This document shows positions 34,666-42,677 of a DNA stretch of 64,000 nt, piece by piece. The notes under the pieces were generated by a model. It worked only from the letters and a program-made list of their open reading frames with translations. It was not told the origin of the DNA and did not search any database. Both the position numbers and the translations under genes were made by a program. The DNA comes from Caldalkalibacillus salinus (lineage in GTDB: Bacteria; Bacillota; Bacilli; Caldalkalibacillales; JCM-10596): positions 248,001 to 312,000 of the forward strand of contig NZ_JAERVL010000004.1 of NCBI RefSeq assembly GCF_016745835.1. Reading direction: 5' to 3'. How positions within the stretch are numbered: position 1 is the stretch's first letter; the number at the start of each line of letters is the position of its first letter.

Positions 34666-35862
34666 ATGCCTGACGTAGGGATCGTGATGCCTGTATACAA
34701 ACAAATCCCGATATATTTATATCAGGCTATTAAATCGATTAGAAGGCAAAGTTACCGTCGTTTTCATCTCGTTATTGTGGTTGACGGTGTGACAAAGAGT
34801 GTTTTACGTACCATACGCAAGGCAAAAGGCAAAGATCGTCGGATTAAAGTCATATCGAGGAGACAGAATCAAGGTGTGGCTAAAGCCCTTAACATTGGAT
34901 TTAGATATCTTTATGCTAGAGCCGATATACAATACCTGACATGGGTATCGAGTGATAATATATATTACAAAAATTATATACGGATATTCCGCAACACATT
35001 AGCTAAGAGTCCTGCTCATATTGGGTTAGTGTATAGCGGGTTTAGACATATTAATGGCAAAGGAAAGCCACTATTCAATAAAGACCATCAAAGGGAAATG
35101 TTAAATTGGCAAAACCAACCAAAAGAGAATATACTTGACGTTTGCTTTGTCGGGGCTTCTTTCATGTATCGTAAATCAGTGGCCATGAAAACAGGGTTCT
35201 ATCGCTTAGAACCAATAGAAGATTATGATTATTGGCTAAGGTTAACCGAACATTGTGAGATCCAGTTCATACCAAAACTACTCATGGATTATCGTGTGAA
35301 TTCCAAGCACAGTATCTCCGCCCAATTGCAAACGAAAGAGCAGCATAGAAGGTGGCGGCTGTCCTATCAACTAGCAAAGTTTGAGGCGAGAGGAAGAAGG
35401 AAGATTCCACTTGAGACAACGGTCATCTACCCCGTCAATATTGCTTCTGAGCATACAATCCAGATGATTGAAAGCTTATATGAACAAAGTTATAGCAATT
35501 ATAAATTGATCGTTATTGACATCTCACCATCGCAAGCAGTGACCCCAATGGTTCATGCTGTGCCAGATCCCCGTTTAGAAGTGATCGGCATGCCGAACGC
35601 TAGTGTCAAACACGCGATTCATGAGGGGGCTAGAAGAGCGCAAACACCATTTAGTTTCGTTTATGGTCAACATGCGTACCCTCCCCACACTTTACAAAAC
35701 ATGATTAATCACCTTAGGCAGTTTCCCCCACACGTCATTTCAGCCACCACGATTACGAATGGGAACGCCATACAAGCGAGAGTGACCCATCCAGTTAACA
35801 ATCCTCAGTTTGGGGAGTTGTATCGTACGGGCAAATTACTGACCATTCTCGGGCGGAAATAA
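34666..35862 (+). CDS. Double-domain family 2 glycosyltransferase
   Basis: The 398-residue product has an N-terminal GT2 domain: VGIVMPVYKQIPIYLYQAIK, IVVDGVTKSVLR, the metal region TWVSSDNIYY and EPIEDYDYWLRL. From about residue 245 a second, poorer GT2-like half follows (ETTVIYPVNIASEHTIQMIE, YKLIVIDIS, EGARRAQTPFSFV) without an obvious DXD. Only the first half is likely catalytic. It shares transcription direction and a 24-base gap with the YheC/D-family gene, so they probably form an operon. AAAGGAGG lies before the ATG. Confidence 0.82.
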   Translation: MPDVGIVMPVYKQIPIYLYQAIKSIRRQSYRRFHLVIVVDGVTKSVLRTIRKAKGKDRRIKVISRRQNQGVAKALNIGFRYLYARADIQYLTWVSSDNIYYKNYIRIFRNTLAKSPAHIGLVYSGFRHINGKGKPLFNKDHQREMLNWQNQPKENILDVCFVGASFMYRKSVAMKTGFYRLEPIEDYDYWLRLTEHCEIQFIPKLLMDYRVNSKHSISAQLQTKEQHRRWRLSYQLAKFEARGRRKIPLETTVIYPVNIASEHTIQMIESLYEQSYSNYKLIVIDISPSQAVTPMVHAVPDPRLEVIGMPNASVKHAIHEGARRAQTPFSFVYGQHAYPPHTLQNMINHLRQFPPHVISATTITNGNAIQARVTHPVNNPQFGELYRTGKLLTILGRK

Positions 35863-35886
35863 AGTTATAGGGGGAGTGAATACTAT

Positions 35887-36966
35887 ATGATCGGTGTCGT
35901 ATTCAAGCCGGCAAAAATGAAGAGATTAGTTAAAGGGAAGGAAGCACATGAAAATATCCATTATTATAAACATCTTGCGCTAAAACACAAAAGAGATATC
36001 CTTTTTTATTCGTTAAATATGATACGGAAAAAAGGTATGAGTGTGAAAGGGTATCAATATAAACACCAGGAGCAACGTTTCAAAATTTATCTCGGAACGT
36101 TACCGAAAGTAAACCTGCTCAGGACGATTGTGCCTAGCAAACACTATGGTAGTCTAAAGCTACTTGAGCAAGAAAGGGACATCATGTTCGTTAACTTAGT
36201 GGAAGGACGGAACAAATACAGAATTAACAAGTATCTAAAAAACATGCCTCAAGTAGCCGCCCATATACCAGACACAGAGAGACTAACGGGCCATACGCTA
36301 CTTCAATATCTTAAAAGCTATCCTAAAGTAGTCATAAAACCGATTAACGGTTACTTTGGTGAGAAGATATTTGTGATATCACAACACGGTCATGAGTATT
36401 TGGTTCGCTACACACGCAAGGGAAAACAGTATGAAAAAAGATTTCCAACTCACCAGCTACACATCTTCATAAAGACATTCTTCTCCAATCCAAGCGAATA
36501 TATGGTCCAAGAGTATATTCCCTTTGCAACGTATAATGGCAAGAAGTTTGATATTAGGACGTCTGTTCAAAAAGATAAGGCCGGTCATTGGCGAATGACA
36601 GGGATTGTCACGAGGGTAGCAGGGAAAGATAGAATTGTAACCAATGTAGCTCAAGGTGGAAAGGCGGTATCTTTCCAAGAGGTGCATGAAACATTACAGG
36701 ATTTACATCCTGTGTTAAAGAATGAGGTGCAGGTTTTGAGTTTGAAGCTTGCCAAGGAGATAGCCAAACTGAATCCTACGACAGTAGATTTAGGTTTAGA
36801 TATTGCCGTAGATAAACAAGGTAAACTATGGTTTATTGAAGCTAATTATTGTGATCAACGCTACGCTTATCGTGAAGCAAATGATTTACAGATGTGGGAG
36901 GCCAGTTATCGTACGCCGTTTGAGTATGCAAATGCGATCTATCACAAAAAAGTTGGAAGCTCATAA
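35887..36966 (+). CDS. YheC/YheD-family endospore coat-associated ATP-grasp protein
   Basis: The 359-residue product matches the YheC/YheD family. The ATP-grasp core includes VVIKPINGYFGEKIFVIS near residue 150, MVQEYIPFATYNGKKFDIRT near residue 205 and IAVDKQGKLWFIEANY near residue 318. ATP-grasp enzymes join a carboxylate to an amine or thiol using ATP; the substrate of this family is not known. YheC and YheD of B. subtilis are associated with spore coat formation. Its location at the end of the glycan island is the strongest sign that the island works in sporulation. The start uses a GGGGGAG site. Confidence 0.85.
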   Translation: MIGVVFKPAKMKRLVKGKEAHENIHYYKHLALKHKRDILFYSLNMIRKKGMSVKGYQYKHQEQRFKIYLGTLPKVNLLRTIVPSKHYGSLKLLEQERDIMFVNLVEGRNKYRINKYLKNMPQVAAHIPDTERLTGHTLLQYLKSYPKVVIKPINGYFGEKIFVISQHGHEYLVRYTRKGKQYEKRFPTHQLHIFIKTFFSNPSEYMVQEYIPFATYNGKKFDIRTSVQKDKAGHWRMTGIVTRVAGKDRIVTNVAQGGKAVSFQEVHETLQDLHPVLKNEVQVLSLKLAKEIAKLNPTTVDLGLDIAVDKQGKLWFIEANYCDQRYAYREANDLQMWEASYRTPFEYANAIYHKKVGSS

Positions 36967-36985
36967 ACGCTTCCAACTTTATTTT
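36949..36985 (+). terminator. Bidirectional terminator between yheC/D-like gene and SDR
   Basis: A 12-bp perfect stem (aaagttggaagc/gcttccaacttt) spans the end of the upstream gene and is followed by ATTTTTG. Confidence 0.93.
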
Positions 36986-37770
36986 TGATTTAGACGCTTG
37001 GCCAGTAGTCGCTCCATGAGAACGGGCATGGTAGCAAAGAGTCGACTCCCTATTTCCATCCATAGCGGCATGTTGATTTCCCTTACGGGTCGACCAATGC
37101 AGCCCACAGTGCGTTTAGCCACAGCCGTCGGTGAAAGCATATACTTTGATACGTTCTTTACATAGTCTCCTTGTGGGTCCGCCACGTCAAAGAATGGGGT
37201 ACGTATAGGGCCTGGGTTAATTGCAGTAACATGTATATTTTTCTTTATGAGTTCGAGGCGCAAACTATTTGTGAAACCGATAAGGGCAAATTTACTTGCG
37301 GTGTAAGCACTCGATTTTGGGGTGGCCACTTTTCCAGCTTGAGATGCAATGTTAATGATATGACCTGTCTGGTTCTCAATCATGTGAGGGAGAACCTGCT
37401 GAACACAGTAAACGGCACCCAAGTAGTTGACATTGATCATATCCTCAAACTGCGTCACGTCAGCTTCTTCAAATAATTGAAATGCACCAAAACCAGCGTT
37501 GTTAATAAGAACATCAATGTGAGGCACGCGTTCAAAAACTTCGTTAAACGCGCACTGTACTTGTTTGTAATTTGCCACATCAACCGTTGTGTATGGGACA
37601 GGCTGGTCATATTTGTTCTCCAATTCTTTGCTGACCGTTGCAAGTTTCTCAGTGGACCGGGCCATTAAGAAAGGGGCGCCGCCTCTTTTTAAGACCTCTT
37701 CAGCTATGGCAATGCCAAGACCGCTAGAACTTCCTGTAATAACAACGTATTTGTCTTTAAGGTGTACCAT
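36979..37770 (-). CDS. yqjQ: Classical SDR oxidoreductase, YqjQ-like
   Basis: The 263-residue product is a classical short-chain dehydrogenase with VVITGSSSGLGIAIAEEV near residue 9 as the NADP site, the NNAGFGAFQLFEEADVTQ segment and the catalytic YTASKFALIGF motif. The adjacent NIASQAGKVA carries the catalytic Ser. It resembles YqjQ of B. subtilis. The substrate is unknown. It is separate from the glycan island and converges with the YheC/D-like gene over the terminator at 36949. Upstream lies the divergent zinc operon. Confidence 0.8.
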   Translation of the reverse strand: MVHLKDKYVVITGSSSGLGIAIAEEVLKRGGAPFLMARSTEKLATVSKELENKYDQPVPYTTVDVANYKQVQCAFNEVFERVPHIDVLINNAGFGAFQLFEEADVTQFEDMINVNYLGAVYCVQQVLPHMIENQTGHIINIASQAGKVATPKSSAYTASKFALIGFTNSLRLELIKKNIHVTAINPGPIRTPFFDVADPQGDYVKNVSKYMLSPTAVAKRTVGCIGRPVREINMPLWMEIGSRLFATMPVLMERLLAKRLNQK

Positions 37771-37867
37771 ATGAGTGACTCCTTTTCGTCATCAATCTCG
37801 TCACGACTTAATATCAATCCCTTATTGACCTTACAATAAGTGGAGTAAGGTGGCAATATAAAAAAAC

Positions 37868-37888
37868 AAATCATAATCATTATGATTT
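37868..37888 (+). promoter_or_regulatory. Zur-box-like palindrome 1 (zinc operon)
   Basis: AAATCATAATCATTATGATTT is an exact 10-1-10 inverted repeat, centred on C37878. It has the form of Fur-superfamily boxes and resembles the B. subtilis Zur core TCGTAATnATTACGA. It covers the -35 element. Confidence 0.8.
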
Positions 37889-37914
37889 ACAAATAGATAT
37901 TAACAAGCTATAAT
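37886..37914 (+). promoter_or_regulatory. Sigma-A promoter of the zinc operon
   Basis: TTTACA (37886-37891), a 17-base spacer and TATAAT (37909-37914) form a near-consensus sigma-A promoter. Box 1 overlaps the -35 and box 2 lies just downstream of the -10. Confidence 0.8.
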
Positions 37915-37926
37915 AATGACGAAGAT

Positions 37927-37947
37927 AAATCGAAAACATTATGATTT
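37927..37947 (+). promoter_or_regulatory. Zur-box-like element 2 (zinc operon)
   Basis: This 21-base element matches palindrome 1 at 18 of 21 positions. It is a degenerate left half joined to an intact CATTATGATTT right half. Its position about 12 bases after the -10 would suit a repressor site. Confidence 0.65.
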
Positions 37948-37974
37948 ACATAAATAGGAGGAGAGATTAAGGTG

Positions 37975-39138
37975 ATGATTTCTAAACATTTATTGAAGAC
38001 AACGACAGTGTTTCTTATCCTGGTGCTCGCACTTATAGGGTGTCGAAATGCAGAAGTTTCACCAGTAGAGGGGGACACCCCAAGTGAGGGAGAGGAACAA
38101 GAAACATTATTAATTTATACGAGCATGTATCCCTTGTATTTTTTTGCAAATGAGATCGCAGGAGAACATGCTGAAGTGGTTAACCTTGTACCTCCAGGCG
38201 TTGACCCACACAACTTTGAACCGACTGCACAAGATATTATTGCCCTAAGTGATGCAGATATATTTATTTATAATGGAGGCGGTTTTGAACACTGGCTGGA
38301 AAAAATCATTGAATCTGTGAATAGTGATACGATGACCGTATTAGATTCAACTGCAGACATACAATTGCTCAAGTCTGAAAACTTGGGACAGAGTGTATTA
38401 GATCAAGAGAATGTAGAGCATGGTCATGAAGATACACATAGTCATGATGAGCATAGCCACGATAGTCATGATGGTGAACATGCCAACTCTGGAGAGGTTG
38501 AAGCCTCTCATGATGAGCACGGTACAGAAGAGGAAGATCATGACCACAGTGGTCATGACGACGGACATGAACATGATGATCATAACAACGATCATGCGCA
38601 TGATCATGGTGAGTATGACCCGCACGTCTGGTTAGATCCGGTGATGGCGAAACAACAGGCCGAAGCTGTGCTTGCAACACTCATTGAACAAGATCCAGCA
38701 AACGCTGAAGACTATGAAGAGAACTTCTCAGACCTGGCTCAACGTCTGGATAGCTTAAATGATGAGTTTAATGAGCTCAGTGATCATGTAGTAAGAAGAG
38801 ACTTTATCGTTTCCCATTCTGCATTCGGCTATATTGCGCATCGTTACGATTTAAATGAAATATCTGTAACAGGATTGAGTCCGTCTAACGAACCTAGTCA
38901 GCAACAGCTCCGCCAGATCATTGAATTTGCAAATGATCGCGATATACAGTATATATTGTTTGAAAACTTCGTGACACCTCGAGTCGCTGAAGTGGTTAAA
39001 GATCAGTTAGGCTTAGAATCGCTTATTATTCATAATTTAGAAGGATTAACAGAGGAGGAAGTCACTCAAGGCGAGGATTACTTCACACTAATGGAAAAGA
39101 ACCTTGAAGTCCTTCGCGAAGCTTTGGGTTACAATTAA
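37975..39138 (+). CDS. znuA: Zinc ABC transporter substrate-binding lipoprotein
   Basis: The 387-residue product is a cluster A-I metal-binding lipoprotein. It has a lipoprotein signal ending in the lipobox LIGC (about residue 24), and residues about 70-90 carry GVDPHNFEPT. After a long His/Asp/Glu-rich loop (about 140-215, dozens of His) come EYDPHVWLDPVMAKQQ, SHSAFGYIAHRYDL and NFVTPRVAEVV, which supply the remaining metal ligands. The His-rich loop is typical of zinc rather than manganese binding proteins. ATG 37975 is used; a GTG one codon earlier is also possible. The promoter carries two Zur-like boxes. Confidence 0.92.
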   Translation: MISKHLLKTTTVFLILVLALIGCRNAEVSPVEGDTPSEGEEQETLLIYTSMYPLYFFANEIAGEHAEVVNLVPPGVDPHNFEPTAQDIIALSDADIFIYNGGGFEHWLEKIIESVNSDTMTVLDSTADIQLLKSENLGQSVLDQENVEHGHEDTHSHDEHSHDSHDGEHANSGEVEASHDEHGTEEEDHDHSGHDDGHEHDDHNNDHAHDHGEYDPHVWLDPVMAKQQAEAVLATLIEQDPANAEDYEENFSDLAQRLDSLNDEFNELSDHVVRRDFIVSHSAFGYIAHRYDLNEISVTGLSPSNEPSQQQLRQIIEFANDRDIQYILFENFVTPRVAEVVKDQLGLESLIIHNLEGLTEEEVTQGEDYFTLMEKNLEVLREALGYN

Positions 39139-39139
39139 A

Positions 39140-39922
39140 ATGATGGATAAACAAAATGTTAGTCAAAAACCTGCAACGATAGAACTAAAGCATATCGATT
39201 TCCAATACGATTCAAAGTCGAAAGTACTCCAAGATGTCAATCTCTCTGTAGGGCAAGGGGAATTCTTAGGGTTGGTTGGTCCTAACGGGTCAGGGAAATC
39301 AACACTGATTAAATTGATTCTAGGACTTCTAACCCCTACTAGAGGCGAGGTTAGGTTGTTTGGTCAACCTGTTCAAAAATTTGATCAGTGGCCGAAAATC
39401 GGCTATGTATCCCAAAAAGCGAATAGCTTCAACAGTGGCTTCCCGGCCACTGTTTTTGAAGTTGTTTCAACAGGGATTTTTGGTAAAATGGGGCTGTTTC
39501 GTTGGCTCGGGAAAAAAGAAAAGGCTAGGATTATGAGAGCGATTAACATGGTTGGCCTAAAAACGTTAGCCCACCGTAATATCGGTAAATTATCTGGTGG
39601 CCAGCAACAAAGGGCATTTATTGCCAGGGCGCTAGTGAGTGATCCTGATTTGTTAATTTTGGATGAACCGACCGTAGGCGTCGATGCTGAGTCAGTGGAT
39701 CGTTTTTACGAGCTTATTGAACATTTGCATGATCATGTCGGTATAACAGTGCTACTTGTCAGCCATGATATCGGTGTAATCACAACTAAAGTGGACCAAG
39801 TGGCCTGTTTGAACAAAAGGATCTTCTTCCATGGTAAGTCAGAAGAGTTTACGCAAAACCAAGAAGCGATTCTTTCAACGGCCTATGGTCATGATGTTCG
39901 CTTATTAGAGCATTCACATTAA
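39140..39922 (+). CDS. znuC: Zinc ABC transporter ATP-binding protein
   Basis: The 260-residue ATPase has Walker A GLVGPNGSGKSTLIKL near residue 40, the ABC signature GKLSGGQQQRAFIAR near residue 149 and Walker B PDLLILDEPTVGVD. It powers zinc uptake with ZnuA and ZnuB. The start codon lies two bases after the znuA stop. There is little ribosome binding sequence before it, so translational coupling is likely. An in-frame ATG inside znuA (39104) is not used by this argument. Confidence 0.92.
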   Translation: MMDKQNVSQKPATIELKHIDFQYDSKSKVLQDVNLSVGQGEFLGLVGPNGSGKSTLIKLILGLLTPTRGEVRLFGQPVQKFDQWPKIGYVSQKANSFNSGFPATVFEVVSTGIFGKMGLFRWLGKKEKARIMRAINMVGLKTLAHRNIGKLSGGQQQRAFIARALVSDPDLLILDEPTVGVDAESVDRFYELIEHLHDHVGITVLLVSHDIGVITTKVDQVACLNKRIFFHGKSEEFTQNQEAILSTAYGHDVRLLEHSH

Positions 39923-40022
39923 ACTCAAATTGATATAATATAGAGAGGAAGCGTGTTCCGTTGATAACAATGAAAATATACTGTGATGATGCCGTCAAGG
40001 AATTAAAGGAGAATAGTCAGAA

Positions 40023-40901
40023 ATGATAGAGGCCATATTTGAATATCAGTTTTTAAGAAATGCGGTTATTTCCGGCATCGTTATAGGCTTCCTGGCCCCT
40101 ATTCTCGGCGTTTTCCTCGTTGTAAGAAGGTTATCCATGATTGCTGATGCATTATCGCATATTACTTTGTCCGGTATTGCCTTTCATCTGTTGCTCGGGA
40201 AATTTTTTGCCTTTTTTGGCCCACTCAACCCCATTTATATGGGCATGTTGTTCTCAGTGGGGGGCGGACTGGCGATAGATAAATTAAGAAAAACGTATAA
40301 ACATTACCAAGAGTTGGCCATTCCTATTATGCTTTCAACAGGGATTGCATTTGGGGTGGTTTTCATCTCCATAGCGGGCGGTTTTAACACAGATTTATTC
40401 ACGTATTTATTTGGTAGTATTGTGGCTATTAGGCAATCGGATATGATTACCATTTTTGCTATAGGCGTTATTGTTCTTATCGTCATTCTTCTATTGTACA
40501 AGGAGTTATTTTCATTATCCTTTGATGCCGAGAACGCGAAAACCACAGGTATACCAGGCCGCATGATTAACCTTATTTTTATTCTTATGGTGGCCTTGAT
40601 TATTGCTTCTGCTATGAGAATTGTAGGGATACTGCTCGTATCGGCCCTCATGGTTTTACCGGTTGCTTCGAGCTTAAGGCTTGCTAATAGTTTCAAACAA
40701 ACGTTTTTATACGCTATTATTTTCGGTCAAACTTCTGTTTTAACGGGTCTCTACCTCGCTTTTGAGTTAGATTGGGCACCAGGTGGCACGATTGTCATCA
40801 TCTCGTTTATCATATTACTCACGATTATGACGATACAAAAAACTAAGGATTTCTTCACGAGTCATAATCAGAGGCGGGACGTTGTACGGAGTAAGCAATA
40901 G
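40023..40901 (+). CDS. znuB: Zinc ABC transporter permease
   Basis: The 292-residue product is an ABC-3 family metal permease with roughly eight membrane segments. Features are the N-terminal AVISGIVIGFLAPILGVFLV and RRLSMIADALSHITLSGIAF, then AFGVVFISIAGGFNTDLFTY, and the late SALMVLPVASSLRLANSF segment. It forms the zinc channel with ZnuC. A 100-base gap separates it from znuC and it is preceded by aaaggag. Confidence 0.92.
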   Translation: MIEAIFEYQFLRNAVISGIVIGFLAPILGVFLVVRRLSMIADALSHITLSGIAFHLLLGKFFAFFGPLNPIYMGMLFSVGGGLAIDKLRKTYKHYQELAIPIMLSTGIAFGVVFISIAGGFNTDLFTYLFGSIVAIRQSDMITIFAIGVIVLIVILLLYKELFSLSFDAENAKTTGIPGRMINLIFILMVALIIASAMRIVGILLVSALMVLPVASSLRLANSFKQTFLYAIIFGQTSVLTGLYLAFELDWAPGGTIVIISFIILLTIMTIQKTKDFFTSHNQRRDVVRSKQ

Positions 40902-40984
40902 TCCTTCTCACTTTGCTCTCATACTTTATTTCTGTAGGGTTTAAAGTGACTACATCTCTATCTTAGGATAAGGAGGGAGTAGCC

Positions 40985-41407
40985 ATGAACGTTGAGCAGG
41001 CACTTCAAACATTAAAGGACAACGGGTATAAGTATACGGGAAAGCGAGAGGAAATGATCCGTATATTTGATCGTGAAACAAGGTATATGTCTGCCAAGGA
41101 GATGTTCGAGTTAATGAGGCAAGATTATCCCAGTCTCAGTTTTGATACGATTTATCGAAACCTATCGTTATTTCAAGATCTTAATATTGTAGAATATACC
41201 GAACTATCAGGGGAGCGAATCTATCGTTTAACGTGTGCAACAGACCACCATCACCATCATATCATTTGTACTGACTGTGGAAAAACTGAACCAATAGCAT
41301 TATGCCCTATGAATGCCATACTTGGGGAACCGGATGGCTTTAAGATCACAGGACATAAGTTTGAGATATATGGTCAATGCGTCAATTGCGGGGATGTGCG
41401 CTCATGA
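40985..41407 (+). CDS. zur: Zinc uptake regulator Zur, Fur family
   Basis: The 140-residue product has the Fur winged-helix DNA-binding domain (about 1-80; SAKEMFELM, SLSFDTIYRNLSLFQDLNIV) and a dimerisation domain with the metal site DHHHHHIICTDCGK and the second CVNCGD pair. The two CXXC motifs hold the structural zinc. The His cluster supports zinc sensing. It lies between znuB and the UPF0718 gene, so the operon encodes its own repressor. Its binding sites are probably the two boxes at 37868 and 37927. Confidence 0.9.
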   Translation: MNVEQALQTLKDNGYKYTGKREEMIRIFDRETRYMSAKEMFELMRQDYPSLSFDTIYRNLSLFQDLNIVEYTELSGERIYRLTCATDHHHHHIICTDCGKTEPIALCPMNAILGEPDGFKITGHKFEIYGQCVNCGDVRS

Positions 41408-42483
41408 ATCTGCAGAGAGAATCGAATAAAGGACTAGGAGTATGGGTTGACATAACAGGGGTGGGTTTACTCTTATTCTTTATATTACTTTTCTATAATA
41501 TGGAGTGGTTTAAAGGAGAAGAGCCCATAATAGATCTACCACGATCGTTGTTAAGTGTAAACACCATCTTTCTTAGCATTGTGATTGAAGCGATCCCTTT
41601 TATTCTATTAGGTGTTTTTGTTTCAGCCCTTATCCAAATCTATGTAAAAGAAGACACATTACAAAAGTATATCCCACAAAATGCCTACGCTGCTCTTTTA
41701 CCGGCAGCTGTATTGGGCGCTATATTTCCTATATGTGAGTGTGCCATCATACCAGTTGTACGACGTCTGATCAAAAAAGGGATGCCTTTACATGTCGGTG
41801 TCGTGTTTTTGGTGGCGGCTCCTATACTGAATCCTGTTGTTTTTGGGTCGACGTTCTTTGCTTTTCGGACAACCCCCGCAGTTCTATATAGCCGAATGGC
41901 ATTAGCCTTTGTGCTTGCGATCTTGATCGGCGGCATACTGTATATGCTATTCAAAAACACACATCAGCTCAAGCAAGAGGACGAGCTACCCCGTGGAGGT
42001 CATGATCATGGCCATGACCATGATCATAATCACGAACATCAACATCACGATCATGACCATGATGCACCACGCCCTTTAAATAAGTGGAAACAAACATTCT
42101 ACCATGCAACGGATGAATTCTTTGACATGGGAAAGTACTTGATTGCCGGAGCATTTATTGCTGCGCTATTTCAGACGTTTCTAAACCGGGAAGTGCTTGT
42201 AGCCATTGGTTCAGAAGTTTGGTCTTCTACCATCGTCATGATGGCGTTTGCTTATGTTTTGTCCCTATGTTCCGAAGCGGACGCTTTTGTAGCAGCTTCC
42301 TTCGGAAACACTTTTACCGTAGGATCGCTTGTCGCTTTCTTAGTATACGGTCCTATGCTAGATCTCAAAAATACGATCATGCTATTCGCTTACTTTAAAT
42401 TTCGCTTTGTTATCGCATTTATAATCACGGTGACGGTTGTTGTCTTTTTAGCGGTCTTGCTATTACAATTATTTATCCTTTAG
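41404..42483 (+). CDS. ycgR: UPF0718/YcgR-type permease with His-rich loop
   Basis: The 359-residue product has about eight membrane helices in two halves and the family motifs IFPICECAIIPVVRRLIKKG and LVAAPILNPVVF. The loop at about residues 195-220 is strongly His-rich, with many HDH and HEH repeats, which suggests binding of zinc or a related metal. The start overlaps the zur stop in ATGA, so translation is likely coupled. In B. subtilis the YcgR/YcgQ pair encodes a UPF0718/UPF0703 couple of unknown transport role. The metal-operon position points to zinc. Confidence 0.83.
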   Translation: MNLQRESNKGLGVWVDITGVGLLLFFILLFYNMEWFKGEEPIIDLPRSLLSVNTIFLSIVIEAIPFILLGVFVSALIQIYVKEDTLQKYIPQNAYAALLPAAVLGAIFPICECAIIPVVRRLIKKGMPLHVGVVFLVAAPILNPVVFGSTFFAFRTTPAVLYSRMALAFVLAILIGGILYMLFKNTHQLKQEDELPRGGHDHGHDHDHNHEHQHHDHDHDAPRPLNKWKQTFYHATDEFFDMGKYLIAGAFIAALFQTFLNREVLVAIGSEVWSSTIVMMAFAYVLSLCSEADAFVAASFGNTFTVGSLVAFLVYGPMLDLKNTIMLFAYFKFRFVIAFIITVTVVVFLAVLLLQLFIL

Positions 42484-42677
42484 CACAGGGCAACATGAAT
42501 GACAGTGAACTTTGACGACGTAAATGAACAGTGGAAGTGAACAATGTCATGTCAAAACATTTGTCATATTGTGGTGTGCTATCAGTGTTGACTCTAGCAT
42601 ATAGTTGGATTTAACGTAATGTAACAACATCGTATCATGACAGAAAAATCCTTAGGATACATATAGGAGGATGACAG

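Noticed and set aside
38369-38680. Several long open frames opposite and beside the His-rich part of znuA
   Set aside because: They arise from the repeated CAT/GAT codons of the His/Asp-rich loop; they lack ribosome sites and family likeness.
42614-42628. ACGTAAT half-site before the UPF0703 gene as a third Zur box
   Set aside because: Only one half resembles the box; the other half does not pair, so it is not called.
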